A DNA stretch of 64,000 nucleotides, taken from contig CAWGGS010000086.1 in NCBI GenBank assembly GCA_963822095.1, positions 124,001 to 188,000 of the forward strand, in the 5' to 3' direction. How positions within the stretch are numbered: the first letter of the stretch is position 1; every line of letters starts with the position of its first letter. This DNA comes from CAWGGS01 sp963822095 (GTDB taxonomy: Bacteria; Desulfobacterota; Desulfobulbia; Desulfobulbales; Desulfocapsaceae). The notes beneath the pieces were generated by a model. It saw only the letters and a program-made list of their open reading frames with translations, searched no databases and was not told where the DNA came from. This document shows positions 17,523 to 26,832 of the stretch, piece by piece. Made by a program: the position numbers and the translations under genes.

Positions 17523-18704
17523 ATGACAACACTGCCTTACATCGCCTACATCGACTGTTTCTCAGGGGTGAGCGGGAATATGTTCCTAGGAGCCCTTCTT
17601 CATGCGGGTTTTGAGGAAAATGTCTTAAAAGACGCACTCAACCAGCTCGATATAGGACCGATATCGCTCTCAATAGAAGAAAAAACTCTCAGTTCCATAA
17701 AAGGCATCTACGTTACAGTAAAGGGTGAATCCCGACCGGAATACCGGCACCTCCCAACGATTTTGACACTTCTTGACCGGTCAGGACTCCCCATGGATGT
17801 GGTTGAAAAATCTTCTGCCGTCTTTAGAGAAATCGCTCTTGCCGAATCAAAGGTCCACGGGATTCCATTGGAAGAGGTTCATTTTCACGAAATCGGTGCT
17901 GTGGATACCATTGTCGACGTGATTGGCTGTGTCCTCGGTCTGCACCGCCTTGGAGTCAGAAGGCTTTGCGCCTCTCCGATTCCGCTTGGCCGCGGCCATG
18001 TCCGATGCGCCCACGGCCTGCTTCCTCTGCCCGCCCCTGCGGTCTGTGAGCTGCTTCGTGGCACTCCCGTTTATGGTGTAAATATTGAGCAGGAGCTGGT
18101 CACTCCGACCGGCGCAGCCCTCGTAAAAGTCCTTGCCGACCATTTCGGCCCCATGGAGCCGATGAGCATCGAAAAAACCGGTTACGGTGCCGGCAGCCTC
18201 ACACTTCCAGATGACAGGCCCGATCTCCTGCGCCTCATTATCGGCCATGCCCAATCAGTGGACGAAGCCCAGCAGGTCGAAATCATCGAAACCAACCTTG
18301 ATGACTGGAATCCCGAGGGTTTTTCGCATATTTGCGATCTCCTTTTCTCGCAGGGTGCCCTCGACGTCAGTTTAATCTCACAGCTGATGAAAAAAGGCCG
18401 GCCGGGATTTAGGCTCCAGGTAATCACCGACCAGGCCCATGCCCAGCAGCTTAAAACAACGATTCTCTCGGAGACAAGTGCCATCGGTCTCAGGTTCAGA
18501 ACAGAACGACGCCTTACCCTCAAAAGGGAGGCAGTATCCGTTGAGACTCGCTGGGGAAAAGTGGCTGCAAAAAAAACCCAAACACCATCCGGAATCCGTA
18601 TAACCCCGGAATATGAGGCCTGCCGCCAAATAGCATCACAAAACCAGGTTCCATTGTATCAGGTCTACCTCGAGGTGTACCGATCCGAAGGGGAGGCACA
18701 ATGA
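17523..18704 (+). CDS. larC: Nickel-pincer cofactor biosynthesis protein LarC-like
   Basis: A 393-residue protein with the LarC/DUF111 start (YIDCFSGVSGNMFLGALL, about residues 7-24), the His-rich segment EEVHFHEIGAVDTIVDVIG and ETNLDDWNPEG in the C-terminal part. LarC is the CTP-dependent nickel insertase for the lactate racemase cofactor, in the cytoplasm. Neither larB nor larE nor larA is visible here. The gene continues the def-fmt string with a 39-base gap; start at ATG 17523 is chosen over an upstream TTG at 17487. Confidence 0.88.
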   Translation: MTTLPYIAYIDCFSGVSGNMFLGALLHAGFEENVLKDALNQLDIGPISLSIEEKTLSSIKGIYVTVKGESRPEYRHLPTILTLLDRSGLPMDVVEKSSAVFREIALAESKVHGIPLEEVHFHEIGAVDTIVDVIGCVLGLHRLGVRRLCASPIPLGRGHVRCAHGLLPLPAPAVCELLRGTPVYGVNIEQELVTPTGAALVKVLADHFGPMEPMSIEKTGYGAGSLTLPDDRPDLLRLIIGHAQSVDEAQQVEIIETNLDDWNPEGFSHICDLLFSQGALDVSLISQLMKKGRPGFRLQVITDQAHAQQLKTTILSETSAIGLRFRTERRLTLKREAVSVETRWGKVAAKKTQTPSGIRITPEYEACRQIASQNQVPLYQVYLEVYRSEGEAQ

Positions 18705-19159
18705 ACCGGCTGATCATGGCCATCGCCACCGGCGGCTATATCGGTAAGATTCCCAAGGCTCCAGGAACCTGGGGTTCCGCAGCTGCCTTTATTCCCTGGT
18801 TCTTTTTAAGAAAGCTTAGTTTACCGGTCTATTTCGGATGGCTGGTGGTTATCTTCGTTGTTGGATTTTTTGCCTCAGGATCGGCCGAAAAACTCCTCGA
18901 TCAATCTGATCCAGGCTGTATCGTTATCGACGAGATCCTTGGCATGCTGATCGCTCTGACCCTGGTTCCGGACCATCCCGCAGCCTGGCTTCTTGCCTTC
19001 CTCCTTTTCAGGGTGTTCGATATCTTGAAACCCTTTCCGGTCTCCTGGTTTGACCGGCATATCCACGGGGGCCTTGGAATCATGCTGGACGATGTGATGG
19101 CTGGTGTTTATAGCTTTATTATCCTGCAGGGGATCCTGGTACTGTTGAGGATGCACTGA
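18701..19159 (+). CDS. pgpA: Phosphatidylglycerophosphatase A
   Basis: A 152-residue membrane protein with the PgpA features GKIPKAPGTWGSA near the N-terminus, IVIDEILGM (about residues 72-80) and FRVFDILKPFPVSWFDR (about residues 103-119), and GLGIMLDDVMAGVYS near the end. It dephosphorylates phosphatidylglycerophosphate to phosphatidylglycerol in the inner membrane. It overlaps the larC stop by 4 bases and ends the def-fmt-larC-pgpA string. Confidence 0.94.
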   Translation: MNRLIMAIATGGYIGKIPKAPGTWGSAAAFIPWFFLRKLSLPVYFGWLVVIFVVGFFASGSAEKLLDQSDPGCIVIDEILGMLIALTLVPDHPAAWLLAFLLFRVFDILKPFPVSWFDRHIHGGLGIMLDDVMAGVYSFIILQGILVLLRMH

Positions 19160-19330
19160 AAAGAGCAAGGGGCTTTATCTTTTGTCTTCCTTGATGCCTG
19201 GTTCCTGCAAAACACCCGGATCCCTTGCCGGCTCATGTCATATCATGTGTTAAATGGTATTGCAATCTTCAGCAGATGAGGGTTGCGCAAGCCAACACAG
19301 TCCTATAACCTTTTCTACAGAGGAGAATCT

Positions 19331-20398
19331 ATGATGAAAAAGTTGATCAATTCCGTTGACCAGGTTGTTGTGGAACAGCTTCAGGGAATGGCGGTTGCTC
19401 ACCCCGAGCTGCGTGTAAACTTTTCACCACACTATATCTGTAGAGCGGAAAAGGGAGATAAAGTGGCAATCGTTTCCGGTGGAGGAAGCGGTCATGAACC
19501 GATGCATGGAGGCTTTGTCGGGTATGGAATGCTTGACGGCGCCTGCCCCGGCGAAGTTTTTACATCGCCGACCCCGGACCAGATGTACGAGTGCGCCAAG
19601 GCGGTTAACAACGGCAAAGGAGTTCTTTTTCTGGTGAAAAACTATACCGGAGATGTGATGAACTTTGAAATGGCCGCAGAACTCGCCGCGGCCGAAGGGA
19701 TTCCTATCCAGAGCATCCTGGTGGACGACGATGTCGCCGTAAAAGACAGCCTGTATACTGCGGGGCGACGGGGTGTGGGCCTGACCGTCTTGATGGAAAA
19801 GATCGTCGGGGCCGCGGCTGAAGCGGGCTATGATCTTGACGCCTGTGCCGACCTCGCCAGAAAGATCAATCTCAACGGCCGGTCTATGGGGATGGCCTTG
19901 ACCTCATGTACCGTTCCGGCAGCAGGAAAACCCACCTTTGCCCTCGATGAAGATGAAATCGAAATCGGCATCGGCATTCATGGTGAGCCGGGAATTCAGC
20001 GAAGCACGATGAAACCGGTGGACGAAATCACTGATATCCTCGTTACTCAAATCCTCGAGGACAAGGAATATACCCGCACCGTGCGCGAGTGGAACCGAGA
20101 TTCCAATACGTGGGTTGATAAACAACTTGTGGATGCCGATTTAAAATCCGGTGATGAGGTGATCGCGTTCGTCAACAGCATGGGCGGAACCCCTTTATCT
20201 GAGTTGTATGCCGTCTATCGAAGACTGTATGCCCTGTGCACGAAAAAAAATATCAAGATCGTCCGCAACCTGATCGGTCCATACATCACCTCGCTCGAGA
20301 TGCAGGGCTTTTCCATTACCTTATTGAAGGTGAATAAAGAAATTCTGAAATTCTGGGATGCCCCGGTAAAGACTCCGGGGCTACGTTGGGGTATTTAG
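19331..20398 (+). CDS. dhaK: Dihydroxyacetone kinase subunit DhaK
   Basis: A 355-residue DhaK with the substrate loop GGGSGHEPMHGGFVG (residues 50-64), in which H55 corresponds to one active-site His, and IGIHGEPGIQR carrying the His that forms a hemiaminal with dihydroxyacetone. Start 19331 follows an AGAGGAG; the longer frame to 19283 lacks support. It binds dihydroxyacetone and receives phosphate from ADP-bound DhaL. First gene of a dhaK-dhaL-dhaM string. Confidence 0.96.
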   Translation: MMKKLINSVDQVVVEQLQGMAVAHPELRVNFSPHYICRAEKGDKVAIVSGGGSGHEPMHGGFVGYGMLDGACPGEVFTSPTPDQMYECAKAVNNGKGVLFLVKNYTGDVMNFEMAAELAAAEGIPIQSILVDDDVAVKDSLYTAGRRGVGLTVLMEKIVGAAAEAGYDLDACADLARKINLNGRSMGMALTSCTVPAAGKPTFALDEDEIEIGIGIHGEPGIQRSTMKPVDEITDILVTQILEDKEYTRTVREWNRDSNTWVDKQLVDADLKSGDEVIAFVNSMGGTPLSELYAVYRRLYALCTKKNIKIVRNLIGPYITSLEMQGFSITLLKVNKEILKFWDAPVKTPGLRWGI

Positions 20399-20437
20399 AG
20401 ACATATAAATGAGCATCCACCGGTTTTGGAGAGACCC

Positions 20438-21073
20438 ATGGTAATAAGCAACAAACAGGTAATTGCCTGGCTGAAGCGGATTGCTTCCGTCATGCAAGAC
20501 AATAAGGACTATCTGACCGAGCTTGACTCTGCTATCGGTGACGCAGATCACGGAATCAATATGAACCGCGGTTTCAACAAGGTCAAGGAGCAGCTTCCCA
20601 ACATTTCCCAGCAAGACATAGGCGCTATTTTTAAGGCCGTCGGCATGACCCTGATGTCAAGTATCGGCGGAGCCAGCGGCCCTTTGTACGGTACTTTTTT
20701 CATGCGCTGTGGGATGGCGCTGGCAGATAAAAAGGAACTGGATACCCAAGACCTGCTGACATTGTTCAAATCCGGAGCGGAAGGGATCGTTGTGCGGGGC
20801 AAACCAAATCTTGGCGACAAAACCATGTATGACGTATGGGCACCAGTGGTTGAGTGCTTTGAAAAAACCGCCCGGGAAAACGGCAACGATCTGATGGAGA
20901 CACTCGAGGCCTCGGTGAAAGCGGGTGAAGCCGCCAAGGTATCCACCATTGGCATGCAGGCAAAAAAAGGGCGGGCAAGCTACCTGGGTGAGCGAAGTAT
21001 CGGACACCAGGACCCTGGTGCCACCTCGTCGTGCCTGATCCTGAGTGCTCTCTTGGACACGCTGAAGTCGTAA
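20438..21073 (+). CDS. dhaL: Dihydroxyacetone kinase subunit DhaL
   Basis: A 211-residue ADP-binding subunit. The metal/nucleotide motif IGDADHGINMNRGF (about residues 29-42) and SSIGGASGPLYGT (about residues 71-83) are characteristic. In PTS-type kinases DhaL keeps its nucleotide bound as a cofactor that is rephosphorylated by DhaM. Start 20438 follows GGAGAG; the gene lies 39 bases after dhaK and 81 before the DhaM fusion. Confidence 0.96.
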   Translation: MVISNKQVIAWLKRIASVMQDNKDYLTELDSAIGDADHGINMNRGFNKVKEQLPNISQQDIGAIFKAVGMTLMSSIGGASGPLYGTFFMRCGMALADKKELDTQDLLTLFKSGAEGIVVRGKPNLGDKTMYDVWAPVVECFEKTARENGNDLMETLEASVKAGEAAKVSTIGMQAKKGRASYLGERSIGHQDPGATSSCLILSALLDTLKS

Positions 21074-21154
21074 CCGAACGATTCCCGGAAGAGGATTATA
21101 TAAGGTTCTCACCAGCTAAATGATTGTGTATACGAGGAGGAAAATAGAGGAAAT

Positions 21155-23629
21155 ATGGTCGGAATTGTCGTCGTTTCCCACAGCAACACGCTGGTATCCG
21201 GGATAAAAGAGCTTGTCGACCAAATGGTGCCGGAGATGGTTAAAATTGCCTATATAGGCGGCACCAATGATCCGGAAAATCCCATAGGTACCGATCCGAT
21301 GAGAATATTGGAAGCCATTGGTGAGGTTAACGACGAGGACGGCGTTCTGGTGCTTATGGATCTGGGAAGTGCATTGCTGAGCGCGGAAACCGCCCTCGAC
21401 TTTCTGGAGCAGGAACAGAGGGAGCGTGTGCGCCTCAGCTCGGCGCCTCTGGTGGAGGGTACCATGTCTGCAGCGATACAGGCTTTTATGGGCTCTGATC
21501 TTCCAACAGTTGCCGCTGAGGCGGAAAACTCCCTGAATATGAAAACAGGCCAACTGAGCGGTGGGGAGAAACAACCACCGACAATTGAACCACTTACCCG
21601 GGACGGACTGGAGTTATCCCTGGTCATCCACAACCCAAATGGGCTGCATGCTCGCCCCGCATCCCGCCTGGTGCGTTGCGCCGGGTCTTTTTCAGCAAAG
21701 ATTACGATAGAAAAAGACGGAAAGAGGGTCGATGCAAAAAGCATCAATCAGGTCATGACCCTGGGCATCCGCAAAGGCGACAGGATGAGTCTCCGGTTTG
21801 AAGGCGAAGACGCCGATGCTGCTTTCAAGGCGGTTGAGGCATTGCATGCTGATCATTTCGGTGAGGAAGAAACCGATTCCACCCCGCCTGATACAGCATC
21901 TCCTCCCCCGGAATCCACACAGGATGGAATTTTGACCGGAATATCGGCTGCAAAAGGGTATGCCATCGGCCCGGTGTTACGGTTCGAACCAACCATTCCC
22001 GAAGTCGAGAACAAAACTATCTCCGACACCAAAGCGGAAATTAGCAAACTGAGAAGTGCCTTGAATACAGCGGTAACAACTTGCAAATCGTTACAAATCA
22101 ACGTGAAAACGAGTGTCGGCGACCAGCAGGCTGAGATTTTTGAATTTCATAGACTCCTGCTGGAGGACCAAGAGACCGTAGATACGGCAATCGCCAGTAT
22201 TACCGAGGAGAACCGTTGTGCTGCCTCTGCCTGGAAATCTGCGACCGATGCCGTTGCCAATCACTATGAATCACTTACAGATGACTACCTGCGGGCTCGC
22301 GCTGCCGACGTGTATGACATTCAACAAACCGTTTTGCGTGAGCTTCTTGAGGGGGCAACCCCCACATTGGAAATCATCGAACCGGTCATTCTGGTTGCCC
22401 AGGATTTGTCGCCGTCGGAGGTTGCAAACCTCCCCCTGGATCGAATTCTGGGTCTTTGTCTCGCCGCGGGGGGGGTGACATCCCATGCGGCCATTATCGC
22501 TGCATCCCGTGGAATCCCTGCCGTGGTTGGGATCAATGGAATAGTAACCTCCGTAGAAAATGGACAGCTTATTGTCCTTGATGGTGAAAGAGGCCGCATT
22601 TTCACTGCCCCGGACTCTTCTACCGTGGAAAAATTCACGGCAGCACAGGCCCAATGGCAGGTGACCCAAAACCTGCAAAAGCGTTTAAGCAGGGAACCTG
22701 CCCTAACGACGGATGGCGTGCGGATCCATATCGCCGCCAACATCGCAGGCCCAATGGACGTGCCCCAGGCCCTGGAAAACGGGGCTGAGGGTGTTGGCCT
22801 GTTTCGCACTGAATTTCTGTTCTTAGACCGCGCGGACGAGCCTGGTGAAGATGAACAGTACGAGATTTACAGGGCTGTTGCCCGTGAGATGAAGGGCAGA
22901 CAGGTCATCATCCGCACCTTGGATATAGGAGGCGACAAACCAGTGGCGTATCTGTCTTCTGATATGGAAGCAAACCCCTTTTTAGGATTGAGGGGTGTCC
23001 GGTTCGCGCTGGCCAATCGGGAAATGTTCTTACGCCAATTACGGGCTATCCTGCGTACCGGGATTGAGTATGAAATCAAGGTGATGTTCCCGATGATCGG
23101 CTCGGCGCAGGATTTTAAGGAAGCTGTTCGTGCGCTGGATGAGGCAAAAGGTCAACTGAGGGACAAGCGGATCGAATACAAAGAGAATCTCCCGGTAGGG
23201 GTAATGATCGAGGTTCCTTCAGCAGTGGTAATGGCTGACCAGCTTGCAGCAATGGCTGACTTTTTCAGTATCGGCACCAATGATCTTGCCCAGTACGTGA
23301 TGGCAGCCGACCGGGGGAACCCCAAGGTTGCAGCACTTCCCGATCCTTTTCATCCTGCAGTCCTGAGGATGATCAAACAAACCGTCGATGCCGCCCGAAA
23401 AAAGAGAATCCCCGTCGGTATGTGCGGCGCTTTTGCAGGCCTGCCTGAAGCGGCAGGATTGCTGATAGGCCTCGGACTCGAAGAGCTGAGCATGAATGCG
23501 CCGATGATTCCGGCCCAAAAAGTCGCTATACGTAAGCTTTCCACAAAATCGACTATGGAACTTGCAGCAAAGGCGCTCACACTCACCTCATCGGAGGAGG
23601 TCAAGGAACTCGTATCTGTGGAAAATTAG
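21155..23629 (+). CDS. dhaM: DhaM-HPr-Enzyme I fusion phosphotransferase
   Basis: An 824-residue fusion. Residues 1-130 are an EIIA-Man-like DhaM domain with phospho-His H9 (VVSHS). Residues 150-240 are HPr with H165 in NGLHARPAS. Residues 257-824 are full-length Enzyme I, with phospho-His H444 in GGVTSHAAII and the PEP-binding domain (GLFRTEFLF, FSIGTNDLAQY). The C-terminal active-site loop reads MCGAFAG, Glu being replaced by Ala compared with the common CGE.AG. The whole PEP-to-DhaL phosphorelay is therefore on one chain. Confidence 0.95.
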   Translation: MVGIVVVSHSNTLVSGIKELVDQMVPEMVKIAYIGGTNDPENPIGTDPMRILEAIGEVNDEDGVLVLMDLGSALLSAETALDFLEQEQRERVRLSSAPLVEGTMSAAIQAFMGSDLPTVAAEAENSLNMKTGQLSGGEKQPPTIEPLTRDGLELSLVIHNPNGLHARPASRLVRCAGSFSAKITIEKDGKRVDAKSINQVMTLGIRKGDRMSLRFEGEDADAAFKAVEALHADHFGEEETDSTPPDTASPPPESTQDGILTGISAAKGYAIGPVLRFEPTIPEVENKTISDTKAEISKLRSALNTAVTTCKSLQINVKTSVGDQQAEIFEFHRLLLEDQETVDTAIASITEENRCAASAWKSATDAVANHYESLTDDYLRARAADVYDIQQTVLRELLEGATPTLEIIEPVILVAQDLSPSEVANLPLDRILGLCLAAGGVTSHAAIIAASRGIPAVVGINGIVTSVENGQLIVLDGERGRIFTAPDSSTVEKFTAAQAQWQVTQNLQKRLSREPALTTDGVRIHIAANIAGPMDVPQALENGAEGVGLFRTEFLFLDRADEPGEDEQYEIYRAVAREMKGRQVIIRTLDIGGDKPVAYLSSDMEANPFLGLRGVRFALANREMFLRQLRAILRTGIEYEIKVMFPMIGSAQDFKEAVRALDEAKGQLRDKRIEYKENLPVGVMIEVPSAVVMADQLAAMADFFSIGTNDLAQYVMAADRGNPKVAALPDPFHPAVLRMIKQTVDAARKKRIPVGMCGAFAGLPEAAGLLIGLGLEELSMNAPMIPAQKVAIRKLSTKSTMELAAKALTLTSSEEVKELVSVEN

Positions 23630-23650
23630 AAAAGAGGGGTGACAGACAGT

Positions 23651-23688
23651 GCCCGCCGAACCGCTTCCGACTTTTGCGTCCGACGGGC
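23651..23688 (+). terminator. Hairpin between convergent dha and cyd operons
   Basis: GCCCGCCGAAC (23651-23661) pairs with GTCCGACGGGC (23678-23688), an 11-bp stem with two G-U-type or mismatch positions. There is no long U tract, so termination could be bidirectional but weak. Confidence 0.45.
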
Positions 23689-23705
23689 CACCTTATGCGC
23701 ACTCT

Positions 23706-23798
23706 TTACAACTTGCCGGCCTTATCGAGAACGACGATCGACAATTTATAGGAAACAATAATCAATGCCACCCAGGCTATAATAAGCGTTGCTTCCAT
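23706..23798 (-). CDS. 30-residue single-pass membrane peptide after cydB (CydX-like position)
   Basis: ATG at 23798 is preceded by AGGAGG with seven bases spacing, among the best ribosome sites in the window. The peptide begins MEATLIIAWVALIIVSYKL and has one hydrophobic helix (about residues 4-17) followed by a basic and acidic tail ending KAGKL. It lies 73 bases after the cydB stop on the same strand, where many bacteria encode the small third subunit of cytochrome bd (CydX/CydS). Its sequence does not show the usual CydX tryptophan-first pattern, so homology is unproven. Confidence 0.62.
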   Translation of the reverse strand: MEATLIIAWVALIIVSYKLSIVVLDKAGKL

Positions 23799-23871
23799 AT
23801 GGGGACCTCCTGTATATAAAATCTAGTTAATGTATTGTTTTTTTAACAATAGTACAGCCTTTCAAACTTCC

Positions 23872-25005
23872 TCAATAGGCTTTATCCCCCGTGACATCGT
23901 CCACCGTGAGTTTTTTGGCATTCATCTGTTTCCACACCCAGGCAATATAGGCCAGGACAAGGGGAATAACCAAAGCCACATAGGTCATAACCGTTAATGT
24001 GTAATGCGTCGAAGAGGCATTGTAAATAGTTAGACTCGACTGCAGATCAACCTTGGAAGGATAAAATGGGGTATTATTGAAACCGGCGGTGAAGAAAACA
24101 GCAAGCCCAACCAGAACAGTACCCAATCCGCCGAACCAGATCCCTTTGTCGCTCTTTTTGATACCGGTTATGAAAACTCCCCAGACCACCAGAACCAGAC
24201 CGACCAGCAACAGACCCAGGACCTGCGGCATGGCCAGAAGGTTTTGCAGATATTTGTGGGGAACCATGCTGACCACTCCATTCTTGTCAAAACCGAATCC
24301 ATCCATTACCAAAAGGCTAACAAGAACATAGAGTAAAAACGGCAGGGCATAGATAAGGTTCATCAGGCAGGCCTTGCGAAGCCTGGTCTCAAAACCGGCC
24401 TTCCCGCTAAAATCTATATTATTGACTAGATACATTGCTCCAAGCACCCTGGCATTAAAGACGAGAAAAAGCCCCAGAGAGAGATTAAAAAGCGAGAAGG
24501 CCGCCTCCACGCCCATCAAAGGATGTGTCCAGGCTACCTGGTTGTAGTCATTGAGAGTAAAGTTGGAACCAGTGAAAAAGGTGCCGACCGCAGCCCCGAT
24601 CAACAGGATACCTACGGAACCGTTGATAAACAAGAATGCTTCGTATACAGAGGCTCCCAGCAGGTTATTGGGTTTTTTTCGATATTCATAGCTTACCGCC
24701 TGAACTATGAATGTGAACAGGATCAAAATCCAGACCCAGTAAGCACCGCCGAAGCTGGTCGAATAGAATTTTGGAAATGCGGCAAAAAGAGCGCCACCGA
24801 AAAGAACCAGTGTCGTAAACGTCAGCTCCCATTTGGTCCCGAGAGAATTGATGACCAGTGATTTCTCTATATCATCCTTGGCAACCTGCCAAAGCAGGGT
24901 CTGCCCTCCCTGGACAAAGTTGAGGAAAAGAAAGAGCGAGCCAACGACCGATGCCAGTATCCACCAAATCTGTTGCAATGTGGAATATTCAAGATTGCCT
25001 ATCAT
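23872..25005 (-). CDS. cydB: Cytochrome bd oxidase subunit II
   Basis: A 377-residue polytopic inner-membrane protein with about nine hydrophobic helices. The N-terminal LQQIWWILASVVG and the C-terminal LVIPLVLAYIAWVWKQMN are typical of CydB, and the FVQGGQTLLW helix I region is well kept. It supports the haem-containing subunit CydA in reducing oxygen with quinol. It follows cydA by one base. In an anaerobe the enzyme probably serves oxygen defence. Confidence 0.94.
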   Translation of the reverse strand: MIGNLEYSTLQQIWWILASVVGSLFLFLNFVQGGQTLLWQVAKDDIEKSLVINSLGTKWELTFTTLVLFGGALFAAFPKFYSTSFGGAYWVWILILFTFIVQAVSYEYRKKPNNLLGASVYEAFLFINGSVGILLIGAAVGTFFTGSNFTLNDYNQVAWTHPLMGVEAAFSLFNLSLGLFLVFNARVLGAMYLVNNIDFSGKAGFETRLRKACLMNLIYALPFLLYVLVSLLVMDGFGFDKNGVVSMVPHKYLQNLLAMPQVLGLLLVGLVLVVWGVFITGIKKSDKGIWFGGLGTVLVGLAVFFTAGFNNTPFYPSKVDLQSSLTIYNASSTHYTLTVMTYVALVIPLVLAYIAWVWKQMNAKKLTVDDVTGDKAY

Positions 25006-25006
25006 C

Positions 25007-26539
25007 TCACACCTCCTCCGGTCCTATTTTTATCTGTTTCAACATAATCTTCACCTCGGCCAGAAGAAGCAGGGTGAAAACACCCAGGAACATGAAAAAG
25101 GTTGCCTGGACATTGCCGGCGGCTATATTTGTCGTTCCGATCCAGGTGGGCAAATAGTTCTGAATCACCCACGGCTGTCGACCCACTTCGGCGACTATCC
25201 AGCCTGCCTGTGCTGCCAGCATACCTATAAAGAAAAACCCAATCCCCAAGCGCAGAATCCATCCATTTCGTTCGAGCGTATCCTTATAGGCGATGATGAG
25301 AAGGATCAGGAAATAGAATGTGAAAAGGCAACCAAAAATAACCATGAAATGGAATGAGTAAAAGGTCAAATTTACCGGAGGGATACTTTGCTCCGGCTTA
25401 TCGAAATAGCCGTACCCGAGGTACTCCTTGTTGACATTGAATTTCTGTAGGGCCTCAGCTGCGGCCTTTTCATCCCCGGCCTTACGGGCATTTTTGAAAG
25501 CAGCAAGATCTGCTACCGCCGCCTTGCCGCGCTCCATTTTAGTTACTACACCAACTACTTTCTGCTGATCATTGCCGTAAACGAGATCCTTGATTCCGGG
25601 GACAAAACCGTTACGGTCCCTTGTGGCAAGGAGCGACAGTAAGCCGGGAATTCTCACATTGAACAGAAATGGGTCCCGATCATCCTTGGGAGACTTGTCC
25701 TGTCTCAGGATACCAAAGGCCACCAAATCAGCTCGGGATGTACCGTTATAAAGGCCCTCGTAAGAGGCAAGTTTCATTGGCTGGGTTCGCGCATCGACAA
25801 AAGCGGATTCGTCCCCGGTCAACCCTGCGTAGACGCAGGCTAGAAGGCCGAACACCGCAGCAACAATAATAGATTTTTTAGCCATTTCCACATGCTTTTT
25901 CTTCAACAAATACCAGCTGGAAATCATAACAATAAACAAGGCACTGACGATAAATCCGGAGCTGGTCGTGTGGGTGAATTTAGAAATGGCGACAGGTGAA
26001 AACAAGACCTCCCAGAAATTTTTCATTTCGAAACGTGCCGTATTCGGATTAAAGACCATCCCGACAGGATGCTGCATCCAACTGTTTGCGACAAGGATCC
26101 AAAGTGCGGACAGATTGGAGCCGATGGCAACCATCCATGTGGAGAAAAGGTGAAACCTCTTCGAGACCCTGTTCCAGCCAAAAAACATTACCGCAAAAAA
26201 AGTTGCCTCAAGGAAAAATGCAACGATCCCTTCCACAGCCAGGGGGGCTCCGAAGATATCGCCAACCATCCAGGAATAATTTGACCAGTTGGTGCCGAAC
26301 TCAAACTCGAGGATGATGCCAGTCGCAATACCGATGGCGAAATTGATGCCAAACAAGGTCATCCAGAATTTGGCAATCCGTTTCCATTCGTCGTTTCCTG
26401 TACGCACATAAATAGATTCAAAAAATGCGCAGAGGAACGACAACCCCAATGTCAATGGCACAAAAATCCAGTGATACATGGCAGTCAATGCAAACTGGGC
26501 TCTTGCCCAATCCACCATATGTAGATCGATATGGTTCAT
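25007..26539 (-). CDS. cydA: Cytochrome bd oxidase subunit I
   Basis: A 510-residue CydA. The haem ligand His lies in AMYHWIFVPLTLG (about residue 22), the conserved Glu pair region is AVEGIVAFFLEATFF, the Q-loop region carries the family GRQPWVIQN motif near the C-terminus, and the methionine ligand region is near 300-390. It oxidises quinol and reduces oxygen to water in the inner membrane. The start overlaps the DUF4492 gene by 4 bases. Confidence 0.96.
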   Translation of the reverse strand: MNHIDLHMVDWARAQFALTAMYHWIFVPLTLGLSFLCAFFESIYVRTGNDEWKRIAKFWMTLFGINFAIGIATGIILEFEFGTNWSNYSWMVGDIFGAPLAVEGIVAFFLEATFFAVMFFGWNRVSKRFHLFSTWMVAIGSNLSALWILVANSWMQHPVGMVFNPNTARFEMKNFWEVLFSPVAISKFTHTTSSGFIVSALFIVMISSWYLLKKKHVEMAKKSIIVAAVFGLLACVYAGLTGDESAFVDARTQPMKLASYEGLYNGTSRADLVAFGILRQDKSPKDDRDPFLFNVRIPGLLSLLATRDRNGFVPGIKDLVYGNDQQKVVGVVTKMERGKAAVADLAAFKNARKAGDEKAAAEALQKFNVNKEYLGYGYFDKPEQSIPPVNLTFYSFHFMVIFGCLFTFYFLILLIIAYKDTLERNGWILRLGIGFFFIGMLAAQAGWIVAEVGRQPWVIQNYLPTWIGTTNIAAGNVQATFFMFLGVFTLLLLAEVKIMLKQIKIGPEEV

Positions 26540-26832
26540 CTACCCTTTCCTCCTAAATTAGGTTTATTAAATTTTTCTCCAGTCATTATTCCGGATTGAA
26601 GTGTGAGCTGCTCCAACACATGATCACCGCGCTGCTCATTATTGGAAAAATTTGTCTGCAGATAGTCGGAAAAGAAAAAAACCTTGAGAAGGGCAAAAAT
26701 CACAATAAGCTTGATCAAAATCACCTTCCAGAGGGTTTTTCCGACTGTCATCGAGCGAAATCCTTCCAGATAAAAAAGAAAGATCATTTTATTCCAATTG
26801 AAGAATTTCTTATAGAGAGAAATGTCGTTCAT
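26536..26832 (-). CDS. DUF4492 protein, cyd operon-associated
   Basis: A 98-residue protein with the pattern FYLEGFRSMTVGKTLW followed by a hydrophobic helix (about residues 35-52) and KVFFFSDYL. This matches the DUF4492 family, which I recall as commonly encoded next to cydA in anaerobes and epsilonproteobacteria. One membrane helix is likely. Function is unknown; co-location and the 4-base overlap with cydA suggest a role in bd oxidase assembly. It is the first gene of the operon. Confidence 0.82.
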   Translation of the reverse strand: MNDISLYKKFFNWNKMIFLFYLEGFRSMTVGKTLWKVILIKLIVIFALLKVFFFSDYLQTNFSNNEQRGDHVLEQLTLQSGIMTGEKFNKPNLGGKGR

